A stretch of 64,000 nt of DNA, from positions 1,044,734 to 1,108,733 of the forward strand of contig NW_003101674.1 of NCBI RefSeq assembly GCF_000003855.2, read 5' to 3'. Each line of letters starts with the position of its first letter. The stretch's first letter is position 1. The position numbers were made by a program, and so were the translations under genes. This document shows positions 23,861 through 37,755 of this stretch, one piece after another. The notes beneath the pieces are model-generated. The model was not told the DNA's origin. It ran no database searches and saw only the letters and a program-made list of their open reading frames with translations. The DNA comes from Blastomyces gilchristii SLH14081 (Eukaryota > Ascomycota > Eurotiomycetes > Onygenales > Ajellomycetaceae).

Positions 23861-26693
23861 CAGAAGAGGCTGCAGCAGCCATCGTAACGTAACCCAGTTG
23901 ATAACAGTGTATTATTGCCGATACCATTGTTACGCCACGAGTTTACCGCTAGCAGGGTTATCGTACTTGCCTAGTCATGTCATCGCATGACAGGTGCGCG
24001 CTACGGCTACTCTAGGCGTAGTGGGGAAACGGGGGTGCCTGGCACTAGGCCAATTGCAGTTAGTTCCCATTCATAACCGAAATTGCACGACATCTCGGCT
24101 CGGCAGATTTTGGGTGGATTTAGGCGGAAGTAAGTGTCACTTCCAGGTACCAGCCCAGACAAAAATCTGTGTGAATTCGCACATCACAGCTGCAGAAGTA
24201 ACCTTTCTGTTATCTATCCCTATTGGCGCACCAACTTAGCTGCCATGCCATAGCATGCCAAGGCTGTCCAGGAAACCGTTCTGGAGCGCTCGCCCATTGA
24301 TACCATACCGGACTTTCTCTGGCGGTAACTTAAATTTGTTCGTGGCTCGTCCAGTTAAAAGCCACCAACAGAAGCCATCTTGAGAGTTTCATTTCAGCCA
24401 AATAAACCGTTGCTCGAGTATTTGCCCAATCAGCGGACGCTTGAGTCTCTCTCATCCACTAGGCATTTCAAAACTGCTTCGATATAAAAGTAATATTCGC
24501 CAGGACATTATTCATGCCGAAATTCATTGAAGGTTAGGTAGTTGTACGTAGTAAAGCTACCTCACTCTAGATCTAGACAATATGGATGAGAGATATTCCC
24601 AGCTGTAGGAACATCATTGCCGGCTGCAAAAACCTCCGAAGTACTTCGTACTCCGTAGTTATCACCGACATCCCCCGCTAGCTAGCTCTAGATTTTCTCA
24701 CGCAAAAGAAATGTCTCAGTCATGACCTCCCGTCTGAATCTTCCGCTGACAGCCCCCCTGTCCCAAGCAACAGATATAACTCGGCGCTTATGAAGCTATC
24801 TCAATTAGTTAAATTGAATTTTCATGACTCAGGGTCTTTGTTCCCTCCTGTCAAGGGGCATCCTTGAGTGCCACTGCTGATGGCTTGTTTCGAAAAAAGA
24901 TTGCCGTCAACGGCCGATGTGAGAAATAAGGCGACAGCTGCCCGGAAGCGAGAGTGAAAACCTTGGAATTCCCGACCGACTCTGGGAAGAAAATAATAAT
25001 GGGTTTGCGACTAACCCGACTTTGAAAGACGCACGGGATCGTTTATCACAAGCGCCTCTCCAGCTCTCATCGTTGTGGAGACTGGATAGGAAAGAAAAAG
25101 CAAGGAAGGACGGTCTTTGGCAGAAGCCCGCCTCCACACCAGAATCCCTTGAGCCTCAATATCCCCAGTCGCTCAATCACAGGCCACAGCCTGACAGGGT
25201 TCCAAAGCTAATAAGAGAAGCTTGTAATATAAATCTGTCGTACGGAGTATTCAAATACAACTCCTGGTGACTTGTGGGGGAACAATTGCTCCACGGCTGG
25301 GCATTTAGATGCTTCTGATGGCCACGACGTGGGGGCTTGAAGTGAGAGCTCATGGCGCGATTTCATCATGTGTTTCCATCCCAAGCTTTCAAGCTGCACC
25401 TTGACAGAAAAGATGTAGATGGCTTCAACGAAAGGCGTGCTAGTATCAAATCACAAGTCCTAGGTCGGGTCGAGAAAAATTCAAAAATCCTGTCGGCAAA
25501 TTATTAAAAGTGTGAATGACGGCAAATCAAATTGCAATGAAAAATTTTATTCTTGGCGCTGCCACGGTTGATCCTTGGTGCCGGGGGGTTGTATTGTATG
25601 TAACGCTGATACATAATACATACCAGACAGGCAACGCTAGCACTGCATAAAATGACTCTCAGGCTAACGTGGATGCGGAATGAGCATGAACAAAATAATA
25701 ATATGGACCGCTCAGAGCGCGTCGGCGGTTGCCCCTGGGTCACTCGCCGACGACCAATGCAGAAAAAGAAAAAAAAAAACAAAACCTCTAGCCAGGATAT
25801 TTAAAATATTCTCTTCTGCCTTTACAGCGTAGTTCGACTCTGTGTCTGCAGGATCTCAGCACCTTGGCTCTGCCCTCTGCTCTCGGATCGCAAACATACG
25901 CAGTAAACTTCACGTTCACTATTATTAGAAACAGGGGATCGAGTTGACCGCGGCTTGGCGGATATTCTTTCAGTTCAATTTCGAAAGTAGTGAAATGAAC
26001 CGCAATGCGAATGCGGCCGGAGTCAAAAAAAAAAATAAGAATAGGATTCCTATGTCCGGATTAAATGGTAAAAACATTCCTACTCCACTCCTTGATAAAT
26101 CCGAGCTTATCGACAAGCTTTTTCATTTTGATTCAAACATTCGCCCGCTGCTTCAGTAAATAATGGAGAACGGGGATTGCCTACCCTACCCATGTGGCAG
26201 CCCATCCCAATGCCCAATTATTATTAATGTTACCGCTCTGTGCAGCGCCTCCAGACAGCACCTGAAAGGGAGGCTGCTTGGTCGCCCGAATGCGGTAGCT
26301 CTGTTTGAATAGTGACCTGTGAGTTAATGTCTTTCACTTTAGACCATTGTTGTTTATTTCCATTCTTCTATATATATATCTATATATATATATATATATG
26401 TATTTGCCTGGCTTGATGCTCATGCATGCACCACGAAGCATGCGGCCCGAGGCTGCAGTTGCCAATGGATTTTCTTTTTACCAGCACTTCTATTTACATC
26501 ATCCTTACAAAAGTCCACGGGTGTGGGTGGACCAAAACCCTTTATCTGAATACCAATATGCAATATGCTCCCCAAAAAAATTATGTTTTGGATGAGATCC
26601 CGCTCCCATATATGCCATAAATTTGACAGCTATACATGGATATCCTTCGGTGTGGTAAACGTAAAATGATATGGGATGGCAGTGCACGTCTCT
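23861..26693. other. Intergenic region, no convincing gene
   Basis: It lies between the Kre9-like promoter and the 3' end of the aldehyde dehydrogenase. Only short frames (up to 92 codons) occur, none with recognisable protein character. It contains two exact TACGGAGTA-type 9-mers (24649, 25241) and TA-dinucleotide tracts near 26370-26400. Decayed repeats cannot be excluded. Confidence 0.5.
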
Positions 26694-28467
26694 CTACACA
26701 TCCATCCACGTAACAGATTTTGTCGTAAGGAACTCATCCAAGGCTGCGGGGCCACCGAAACGGCCGAAACCGCTACACTTCACACCTCCATGTGGCAGAC
26801 CAGGTTCGTCATGGACGGTCATGGAGTTGATATGCACGGCCCTGTTATCAAGCGGAGAGAGACAAAGAAAAAGTGGCAATGAGCCCCCCTGACCAGAAAC
26901 CAAAAGTGTAGCTAAGGATAAAGGATATAAAAGGAAACAGAAAGAAGGGGAACACGTACCCAGATTCCAGCTGCTTTGCAACGCGTAAACCTCTGCCCAA
27001 GTTCTCCGTATATACGGCTGCACTGAGCCCGTACTCAGTATCATTAGCGAGCTGGATGGCTTCCTGTTCGGTGTCGACGACGTACAGCGATACGGTCGGG
27101 CCGAAGGATTCGGTGTGGTAGATGTCCATGTCTGGGGTTATACCTTCGAGGATGATGGGATGCATTCGCGTGTTGTTTGGTGTTTCCTCGGTGCTGGTAT
27201 TATCGCCGACTAAAATGTTTCCGCCTTTGGATACGGCGTTTGAGACGAGATTTCTGTTTTTAATGACGGGCGCGGCGCTTACAAGGACGGGAGGAGGGTT
27301 GGAGTTGCTTGTAGCCATGGTTTCGCGGAGGTGGTTGCGGAATTCGTCGATGACGGATCGTTGGACAATTATGCGCTCGGTAGACATGCAGATTTGGCCT
27401 CCCTATAATCGATTATTAAGTTTATTATTTTGTCAATAATTTCTTGTACTTTAAACGTGTACAACCCTGTCCGTGAGGAGTGATTCTTTGGTATCTTTGA
27501 ATGTTGGGAGTGACCAAGGGACGAAAAGGGGGTCTAGCCATACATGTAAAAAGGAGCCCATCACACAACCAGTTGCGGCCTTTTTCAAGTCCGCATCATC
27601 CAATACGATTGTACTGGCCTTTCCGCCAAGTTCGAGCAGCACTGGCTTAATATATTTGCCCGCAGTGGAGGCAATTATTCTTCCAACCTGAGTGCTGCCG
27701 GTAAAGTTGATCTTTCGAATAGCAGGATGTGCGATCAATGCAGTCGTGATTTCCGCCGCACTCGCTGGCCGGTGATAGAGGACATTAAGACAACCGGGAG
27801 GTAGTTGGGCTTCACGAAAGATATCCCCAAGGGCCCAGAAACACTTCGGGGAGAGCTCGGAGGCCTTCAGTACGACAGTGTTACCAGCTGCCAGCGGTAG
27901 AACGATTGATCGCAGACCCAAAACGAACATCGCGTTCCTGTAGAATTGCATAATGATTAATATACCAAGGTGTAAAAAATAAATCCACACAAGTAGATAA
28001 ATAGAAAATAACTATAAATACCACGGGGCAATGCTAAGAATAACCCCATAAGGTTCTTTATACACGATGCCACTCTGGCCTTCATCCCTCATAACAGGTA
28101 CTGTGCCTGCTGTCGAAAGCGTCCTTCCAGTTACATCTTTCAGCAGGTTATGACCGAGGCCCCAATTGAATTCAGCAAACATCCGACTCGATCCTGTCTC
28201 TTCTTGCGCATATCCTATAAGTTCCTCTTTGCGTCGTTCGTAAATCTCAATTACTTTTAAGAAGATATCACGGCGAGCAGAAGGTTTCACTTTGGCCCAG
28301 CTCTTGAAGGCAGCGTTTGCGGAATCAACAGCACGCACTGCATGGGCTACAGAAGTAGAGCTGCATTTGTAAACAACCGCTCCGGTATTTGGGCTGATGA
28401 CGTCGAAAGAGTCAGCTGTAATAACAGGCTGGTTGTCAAGAAGAAGGGGTATTGTGCTCAAGGCCAT
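26694..28467 (-). CDS. NAD(P)-dependent aldehyde dehydrogenase (vanillin/salicylaldehyde-type)
   Basis: There are four exons: 28467-28022, 27937-27544, 27402-26960 and 26841-26694. Introns are 84, 141 and 118 bp, all GT..AG. The joined protein is 476 aa, normal for the ALDH superfamily. Joins restore family blocks: ...SIAPW/NAMF..., ...GSFLH/GGQICMST..., ...QLESG/AVHINSMTVHDEP. Catalytic residues are present: Glu251 in LLELGGK, Cys285 in GGQIC, and the NAD-fold INFTGSTQVGR. The protein has no targeting peptide and is probably cytosolic. The closest family feel is the fungal/bacterial aromatic-aldehyde dehydrogenases (AVHINSMTVHDEPGLPHGG), oxidising aldehydes to acids. Exact substrate is inferred. 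No pathway partner is adjacent. Confidence 0.92.
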
Positions 28468-30196
28468 ATCTCGCTAGTTTCCTGCTGCGGTATAGATGGA
28501 TATTTATAGCTGGGTATCTTGCTCTTGGAGTTATGGCGACAAAGTAAGTTTAGAGAGAGAAATCACCATTTAATCCCAAAGAAATTGTTATCAACTAAAA
28601 AAAAAAAATCTGAGCAGACAAGGAGCAGAGCAGACAGATTTAAATCCATGATTACAGCAGCCTATACGGAGTAGTGACATTTTTGAGTCAAATGGATTTT
28701 TTTCAGTGTAAAAGCTTAATTCCACATAATACTCATTATATAGACACACACCAAGTCCACTAGTTCTAATATAATTAGTATATTACTCTACATGATTTTG
28801 GCTTTCAGACTCTCCTTCAGGATCTAGAGCTTGATTACTAATACAATCAGTAACTATCATTGATGCGTGCTCATTATTGTAATGCTGGTACGGACAGTGT
28901 AAAATATCTATTTGACCCAAAGGGTTAAGTTACTTATTACTAACTTACTACGAGTGAGGGGCTTAAGGTTTCAGGATTTGCGGGAAAGCGGCGCAACGCA
29001 ACGGGATGGGAGACGGGAGCTTAACCCGGCATCCATATACGGATACGCAGCGTAGAGTCTAAATAAAATATACGATGGAGCCCTCATTATTCGTGGTGAC
29101 TTGAGAGCACAATGTCGTCTTAATAATAATGAATCGTTGATGGTACCGATCCTAAACTCAGCATGCAAAATATAAACATGAGTAGCGAAATATAAACCTT
29201 GGAATGGAATAGGAGGATACTCTTGTCCTCTGATGACTGTAGAATAAGATATATCAGACGGTAAATACTGCGGATGGCCCTCTCACAATCTTGCCGCCTA
29301 TAGGTTAGGGATTTAGGCTACTACTCCCATGGATCGTCCAAGATAGTTTACTGTGTTCCCTAATGGGACATTATTATCATTCCTAAATATAGGTTGCAAA
29401 AGACCTCGGGCAAGACGTATATATTATCATGATCGACTCGGCCAGAGTCTTCTGCCTCTAATGATGCATGATACTCCTGGCTAGCCACAGCCTAAAATTC
29501 AATGCCAGCTGGGTCTATTCAACCAGCGGCAAGGATGGTCTCCCACTGACTCCCACTGACTGCCACTGCATTTCTTTCAAGGCCACAACTCCTTTGCGAA
29601 ATCCGAGCATCATCACTTCGCTGGATTCTATTATATTCTCTCCCGCCCTTGGCCATGTCTATGCAGTTGAGATCACACAGTGGCGTCCAGTAGTCGAAGT
29701 TTTCCACAGCTACCATAGACTGTGTGACGCCTTCGTGGTGATATTATTGTTGGAATTGGCAAAATGCGTGCCGTATCCAGAACTGAGGGGAAATAGAAGG
29801 AAAAAGAAAATACCAATTGGGTAACCGCCTCATCGTAGTCCGCTGGTTGCTGAAATCCCAACTCCTGTACGGAGTTGCGGGGGTTCCGGAATGATATCCT
29901 TTCCTAAATGTCGACCAACCGTGTTGGCCAACCATTTAGATATGGAAACAACTGTTCAGTAACTCAACCTTTTCTTGACTCGATCTTCAGAAACTGTTTA
30001 TCATTTTCCTGATTTGACATTTGGGGCATTCCCAGGCTAACTATGACCCCCTATGCAGCTTCCTCCTGTTCTACACGTACTTAGCATGGGGAAGATGTGC
30101 TACATTATAAAGCTGCCCATGGCTGCTTTCCTCCACACTGCTTTTCTCTACTGAGAGATTCTCTCCCTATCTTCTAGTTGTTTTCGCCAGTGATAG
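28468..30196. other. Divergent promoter region between ALDH and GH5 genes
   Basis: No gene is supported in these 1.7 kb; a 118-codon frame at 29468-29824 lacks recognisable features. There is one TACGGAGTA 9-mer at 28665, an AT-rich patch near 28690-28960, and a near-tandem TCCCACTGAC repeat at 29541-29570. A TATA-like box (TATAAA, 30106-30111) stands about 86 bases before the GH5 start. Confidence 0.5.
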
Positions 30197-31533
<1,337 letters not shown>

Positions 31534-32089
31534 TGGATTTGCAATGTTTTTTTTTTTGGGGGGGGGGGGGATGTTGAAGTGAACAATTATATACATTCGA
31601 AAATTTTAATTTTTGCGCTGCATACGTTTAATAGAAGTCATTGATCTATCTTATTATTTGCCATCCATGTACTCCTCCGTTGCATGGAAATGGGGATGTG
31701 GTTATCTAGACGACACATTGTTAGTAAAACTATTCCATTTTATTATTACTTTTCATGAAATCTCTCAAATACTACTTAAGAGCAACATAATTGCACAGAA
31801 GGTTACGGTACATTTGGTATATTTTCTTATATTTTCTGTATGATTCATTTCCATTCTCGTTGCAGCCTTGAGACAGCACCCCCAAATTCATCGAGCAATG
31901 TATGAGTTTCTCAACGGGTTGGTAGCTAGGGTTTCAAACATATGAAAACTTAGCAAAAGGAATAGAAAGGTAAATAAGAGGGCGGAAGAAAAAAAAATTG
32001 TGCCATTACACCTCCTGTCAGGAAAGGCAGGCTCTTGGTATCACTGTATCCACTTCCCAAGCCTGTACGATAGCACCGCCCGTATCGTA
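31534..32089. other. Convergent 3' region of GH5 and KAP120
   Basis: It is an AT-rich spacer with a T run followed by a G run (about 31547-31570) just after the GH5 stop. No gene is seen; both neighbours' 3' UTRs and polyadenylation sites should lie here. Confidence 0.6.
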
Positions 32090-35000
32090 TCACAACAACC
32101 CCAACTCCCCAAAGCCATTTACAACTTCACGATCAACATTAATCAGCCACTCGTCTCTAAACTTGTCCATCCCACCGCACGCCCCAACAACTCCCCGCAG
32201 ATTCTCTGTGACAAAGTGGCGGAAATTGATCTTATGCACAGGGTCGGCATTGCTCCAAGCCCGTCGGCGGGTGGTTTCGGGCGACTCGTTGCTTTGATAT
32301 TTCCCATTAGTTTGATCTGCTGAGTCTGTGTTCCAGACAATGAGATAGTCGCCGCCTCGCGGATCGTTAGGATCATAGTCGGTGCCTTCGGATAGTTCTC
32401 TGATAAGGTCGGTCCACACAACAAGATAGGACTGGAGATGTTTGAGGAGGTAGGCTGGGGGTGATATTGAATGGCCGTTTATAGAGAGGAGGTGTGTTAA
32501 AGCCAACGCGTGTAGCTTTTTGCGGTTAATGTCGCCCACGTTATCAAAGTGGGAGAACCACTCTGTCAAGATCCAGTTGACGGTTTCTTCTTCGGATGAA
32601 TGGCTCATGGAAGATACGGCGGAGGAGATAAATATTTTGGGGCTGCCGAGGGCAATCCGTGCGAGGACAGAGAAATAATCCGTTTCCACAACGCCGTCGA
32701 CGCCTGGGGATTTTTTATTTGGCCCGGTGGTGAGGTGGGCTTCGTAAGTCTCACGGAGACCAGAAAGAAGTGTTAGTAGGAACGAAGAATCCAGAAGAGA
32801 TTTGGCCACAACTGAATAGGCTTGTTCGTTTCCAGGATCCACAAGCTCTACTGCTCGGATAAGCAGTTCGACAAGATGCGGAACCACTCCAATTCGCTGT
32901 CGCGTAGTCGAACTAAGGAGGGCTTCCAACGCAACGAGCAGCCGGAAGCGGATATTGTCGTTGAGCATCTCCTGAGGGGAAAGAAGAATATAGGACTCGG
33001 TAACTTCTAAAGCCTGGCGGAGACTTTCGGTGCCAATATCGAAAACAGGGAAGAGATATGGTAAAAGCTGGAGAAGTTCCGGCGACGCTGGGGAAGGAGC
33101 TTGCATGAGAACTGCAGACCACAGGTCCAGGGCTTCCTCTAATAGATAAACCAATGCCTCCTATTGATTATTAGAAGGATGCTGGTATAAATATGGAAAG
33201 GGCATGCATACCGATCCAGGATCGACAGATTTTTGGATGAGAGGAATGATTATCTGATGATATCGGACCGAGTCTTGTTTCATGGAATGGATTAAGGAAG
33301 AAAGTAGCGTGAGGATTGCTTGCTTCATGAGGTTTTCTTCACTTGATTGTTCCCACAATTGTGGTAATAAAGAGACAATCTGGTCCGCATACGGGGCAAT
33401 CTAGTATATATCAGTATCCTGAGTTTGTGAGGCATGTTGAAGCACGACGTACATGGTCTTCCATTTTCACTATAGCAATGCGAACCGTTCCAAGAAGTGC
33501 CATTTTCGTTTCTGATAGACTAACTTCGCTAACCAGGTCCATGAGGCTCTGAAGTGTGGGAGTCGCGTAGGGCAAGAACCGCTCAATGCTGAATTCAAAC
33601 GGCTCCAACACATTTTTAAGTTGGCGGCCCGCAGTGACCCGAACAACTTGGTCATTAGTAGGGTCACTTTTGTTGAGTAAATGTTGAAAAACTTGGTAAA
33701 TTGACGGCATGTCTAATTCGTCGGCTTTCACGGGTACCCATTGTCCGAGCAGTATTGCTATCCTTCGCCTCAGTAGATTATATCCTGGATGTTGGATTTG
33801 AACCTCTGGAATAAGAGTAGATGATAAAAATGCATTGAAATCAAGCTGCTTCTCTAAAATTGCAGCACCAAGGCCAATAGCGGAATAAAGGGAATCTTTC
33901 AAGAGAACTTCCTGATTCTGAGGGTCTAGACGATGTTAAGAAAATGTTATGTTGTAAACCCAAGTGGTGGATAGACTCACTGGCATAGGAGTAAAATACG
34001 TGTAGTAATTTGGGGACAAGAAGTTCCTTAAAGTGGATGAGGAGATCTAGAAAAACTTTTTCAGAGCAAGAACGGATGGAAAAGTCGTATGCATCTGTAA
34101 TCTCTTCCTCACGCTTCTCCCATTCTTCGGGATCTTCCTCCCATTGGCGAAGGTCGCTTGCTCGAAAGACAAAGAAACGGGTTATAAGCAGTTCCATGAC
34201 CTGGACTACGAATTCGTGGGTGAGTAGCTGAGACTTGATTAGTTCGATAGATTGACTTTTCTCTTCTTTGTCCTGAGCATGTTGATATTTGAAGGTGTGC
34301 GCGGGATAAAATGCCATTTTGATACATGTCCGCAAGATAAGGAGGCCCTTCAAGGCAATCTTTTCTAGGAAAGGGGTTTCGTCGTCATCAGCGTCACCGT
34401 CAGTTCCAATTGCGACTCGAGACATGTCATTTGGGTCGTATAATTTCGCGAGCTCAACCACCAGTCCCCAGTATGATCGAGCAAGGTCAACGCAACCTGG
34501 AAACAAGGCGAATGCTGCGGGATGGTTCTTAGCCATCTCTAAATGGAGCTTGGATAGTTGTACAATATGTCTTTCAAGTAATCTTGAGACATTAGGTGCC
34601 AGCTCCGATGATTTTCGTTCCAATAAAGAGTAAAAATTGCCCAGATGAGTAAGGGATAGGGCCCAAAATTGCTGAACATCGTTGTCCCTATTAGGATGCT
34701 CGAAGCCTGCAACTATCAGCCGGCGCATGGTCTTCAGCGTGATGAGGCTTTCATCCAAAGCTTCCAAAGCTCCACCCTCGTCATCCCCACTACTAGCCTC
34801 TAGGAAGGTTCCCCACTTGTTGACTTTTTCAACATATATATTGGCAAGAATGTGAAATATCTCCGGCGCAACCGTGAATAGATTCCTTTTAATCCGCTGC
34901 AATCTCCCCGTGGCGAGTTCTTTGATTATATGCAAGAGGATAAGAAGTGTACGGGGAAGTTGTAACGGGTTGCTGCCAAGTTGGAAGGATGCTCGAAGCA

Positions 35001-35614
35001 ATGTAATCACGGACGTAATCGCGTCGGGCCTGAAAATACAAGTAGATTAGCAACAAACCCCCGGCACAGAAAAAAGATGGGCGCTTATCCTACCATTCTA
35101 ATGGGAACTCTAACCGCACTATCTTCGCAATCATCAGCGCATTGTGAAGAGCAAGTTTGGCGTCAGGTTCGACAGCTCCAGCCTCCAGGGCTCTTGATCT
35201 GATCCGCACTTTCTCCTCCGGCTTGATGGCACTTTTGTTGTTCACAGTCAGTATATTTAGTAGTGTGACACAAATACTGGAGCTTACTTGGGCGCAGTCT
35301 TCCTCCAGTACTTATCAATGCCATTTTTAAGCTGGATGATCGACAGGTAGCGGACTTCGTTTGGGAGGGAGTAATCAACGAAGATATCCTGCAATTACAT
35401 GTTAATGCATCTAGAACCATAAGTGTTTCCAACGACGTATTATGCATACCTGTAGCAACGAAAAGTAATTTGCTTGTTTCTCCCAGTTCTGAAGCTGCTG
35501 CCCACCCGTGATGACCTGCTGCTGCGTTGAGCCTGCAGCGGAGACCAAGGCGTTGAAGATATTTTGACGCGTGAGGGGATTCGCCTCTCCGGGCAATTCT
35601 ACCATTGAAGCCAT
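32090..35614 (-). CDS. KAP120: Importin-beta family nuclear import receptor Kap120 / importin-11
   Basis: There are seven exons: 35614-35450, 35388-35288, 35231-35094, 35029-33981, 33925-33453, 33400-33212 and 33160-32090. The introns are 51-64 bp, all GT..AG, and the joined length is 1,061 aa, the usual size of fungal Kap120. The importin-beta N-terminal (RanGTP-binding) region is residues about 30-80 (GQQLQNWEKQANYFSLLQDIF, SIIQLKNGIDKYWRK). The rest reads as HEAT-type helical repeats with the Kap120/IPO11 blocks EEDPEEWEKREEE, CSEKVFLDLL and QNQEVLLKDSLYSAIGL. The product should carry cargo such as ribosome-biogenesis factors into the nucleus; cargo is known only for homologues. A second in-frame Met is three residues in. 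The gene is divergent from PEX2, 565 bp apart. Confidence 0.93.
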
Positions 35615-36171
35615 GGGCAGCGGAGGTGAAAGGACTGGAACCGGTATATGTCGTTATAAACTTGAGGAAGCTTGGAGGGGAGAAACGCCCTGACAATTTC
35701 ATTGTTGATCAAAACTATCAAACGCACCCCACCATTTTCCTGCCATGACAAACCCCCAAAGAAATGAGTGGCACGTTACAGTTCAGTTAAACTAGCGTTG
35801 GAGCTCGGACCAACTCGATACTTTTGTCCTCCAACAACATTGTAACCAATGCCGCCCGTAATGGGTATATGTAGTGCTCAACCTATGTTGTTTTAATTCT
35901 GTTAGCTATTAACCAACTTCATGTTTGTGAGCCTAAAGGCTTTACTAGCTAGTGGTAATTGCTTCAGTAAAATTGCAAGCTTTCCTCTCCGAGAACTTTG
36001 TAACTAGGTACAGTTCAAACCCCAATGTCATGTGACGCTCGACCTCGGCTGCTCATGCTCCGGGTATGTCATTGAGTCTACCGACTCTCCCTTTCCAACG
36101 GCCTCAGAACACTTGAACAAGTCCTATCTTTGCTAAAGGGCTTGGGATAGCCGGCAAATCAATCAAGAACG
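35615..36171. promoter_or_regulatory. Bidirectional promoter of KAP120 and PEX2
   Basis: This 0.56-kb spacer lies between the two divergent start codons. No TATA box stands out, as is usual for housekeeping genes. Confidence 0.6.
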
Positions 36172-36183
36172 ATGACACGATGA
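36172..36183 (+). promoter_or_regulatory. Three-codon uORF overlapping the PEX2 start codon
   Basis: ATG ACA CGA TGA ends in a stop whose bases overlap the PEX2 ATG (ATGA at 36180-36183). Ribosomes that start at the first ATG could reinitiate at the overlapping one. It is certain as sequence; whether it lies in the mRNA depends on the transcription start. Confidence 0.6.
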
Positions 36184-37755
36184 CTCCGACAAATTTCGCT
36201 GCCGCGCAAGAGCGGATTTTGGAACGTCGGCGTCTCCGTGAAGCAGAAGCGCCAAGTCGAATCCCGGAACCAAGCACTCGTCTTCCCGCAGCTATTGGGA
36301 AACTTCCTTATCCGCTCTCAAGAGCCTCCGATGCTGGGATTATGTTATGGGATACAATAAAAGGAAGGGAAGGCACGAAGCCCGCGTTTAGGGTGGGTCA
36401 GGTAGACGCGGAGTTGTTGGATGAAGAGCTCCTCGCACTATTGAAAGCCCAGGTTGGGGAAGGATTAAAATACTTTGGGGTAAGGTTCACAGTCCTTTGC
36501 TCTTATTTTTATAAGATGTCCGTTTTATATTTTTGTGTGTGTTCAGGAGGCTGACGCTGTTATTCTTCTTCTGTAGAACCACATAAAGGAAGATTGGACG
36601 CACGAGATCCAGTTCGCACTGAGGGCAATCCTCTTTAAGCTCTCCATATGGGATCACAATGCATCCTACGGTGCGGCTCTACAAAATCTCAAATATACAG
36701 ATAGCCGGAAAAAGGGTCCCACACTCTCGGATCCCACGAAATGGCAAAAAACATTATACGGCCTCTTCACAGTTGGGGGCCGCTATACCTGGGATAAATG
36801 GGAGGCCTGGTTGATTGACCAGGAAGGCGGATATGATGAGGTCCGTTCAAGAGCGATTTTAGTTCATTCGATGAACTCCGACGCTAATATGCAAAAATAG
36901 CCATCCCCCCGGGTACGACTTTTGTCTAGGATTACAAATACCATTTCAACCACGCACTCAATTGCGGGCTTCGTGTCGTTTCTCATCTTTCTCGCCAACG
37001 GACGATATAGGACGCTAATCGATCGCGTGCTACGTATGCGCCTCGCACCTCCATCTACCCAAGTCAGCCGCGAAGTCTCTTTTGAATATCTAAATAGGCA
37101 ACTCGTGTGGCACGCGTTTACAGAGTTTCTATTGTTCTTGCTTCCTCTCGTCGGTATCGGGCGATGGCGGCGTTGGATCTCAAGGGCTTGGAGGAAAACT
37201 AAGTCGTCGCTGAGAGCAACTGATGAGGGGGACGAGCAGGCTAAGGGCCAAGGGGAGTTGGCGTTCTTGCCCGAAAGGACATGTCCGATTTGCTACCAGG
37301 AACATAATCCAACAGCCACCTCCGAAAGTGACGTGCTGGGGGCATCTGGAGCCTCAGGAGGGATAATAGGCTCTGCACAGACTGATGTTATAAATCCATA
37401 CGAGACCATGCCATGCGGATGCATATACTGCTTTGTCTGCATTGCCGAGAAGCTTGAAGCAGAGGAAGGCGAAGGCTGGATTTGCCTTCGATGCGGAGAA
37501 ATTGTGAAGCAGTGCAAGCCTTGGAATGGTGATGTTCTCGAGGAGGTAATACCGTCGCATTCAACAGGCAGGAAAAATGTGGGATTTGCAGCCATTCTTC
37601 CAGACGATGAAACTGAGGTTTCAGCTCATGCTGATAATATCCCTGCCATGTTCCCTGACGGCGACGACGACAGCATGCAGGAATCAAATCAGTGGTCTGC
37701 GGTCGAGAAGGATTTAACCGACGACACGAGCATTGGATCTGAAATTAAGGGCTAA
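36180..37755 (+). CDS. PEX2: Peroxin-2, RING E3 ubiquitin ligase of the peroxisome membrane
   Basis: There are three exons, 36180-36479, 36577-36840 and 36901-37755, giving 472 aa. Intron 1 is 97 bp with a GTAAGG donor. Intron 2 is 60 bp with an unusual GTCCGT donor but a good branch site (GCTAAT), and it joins GGYDE to PSPRVRLLSRI as the family requires. The N-terminal Pex2/12 domain covers residues about 30-290 with membrane segments (AGFVSFLIFLANG, FLLFLLPLVGIG). The RING starts at Cys316 (CPICYQEH), continues CGCIYCFVC and closes with CLRC; Cys replaces the usual His as in other fungi. The tail is acidic. It works with Pex10 and Pex12 to ubiquitinate the import receptor Pex5. Confidence 0.94.

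Noticed and set aside
29468..29824. 118-codon plus frame
   Set aside because: No signal peptide, domain or splice continuation; it lies in the region upstream of the GH5 gene.
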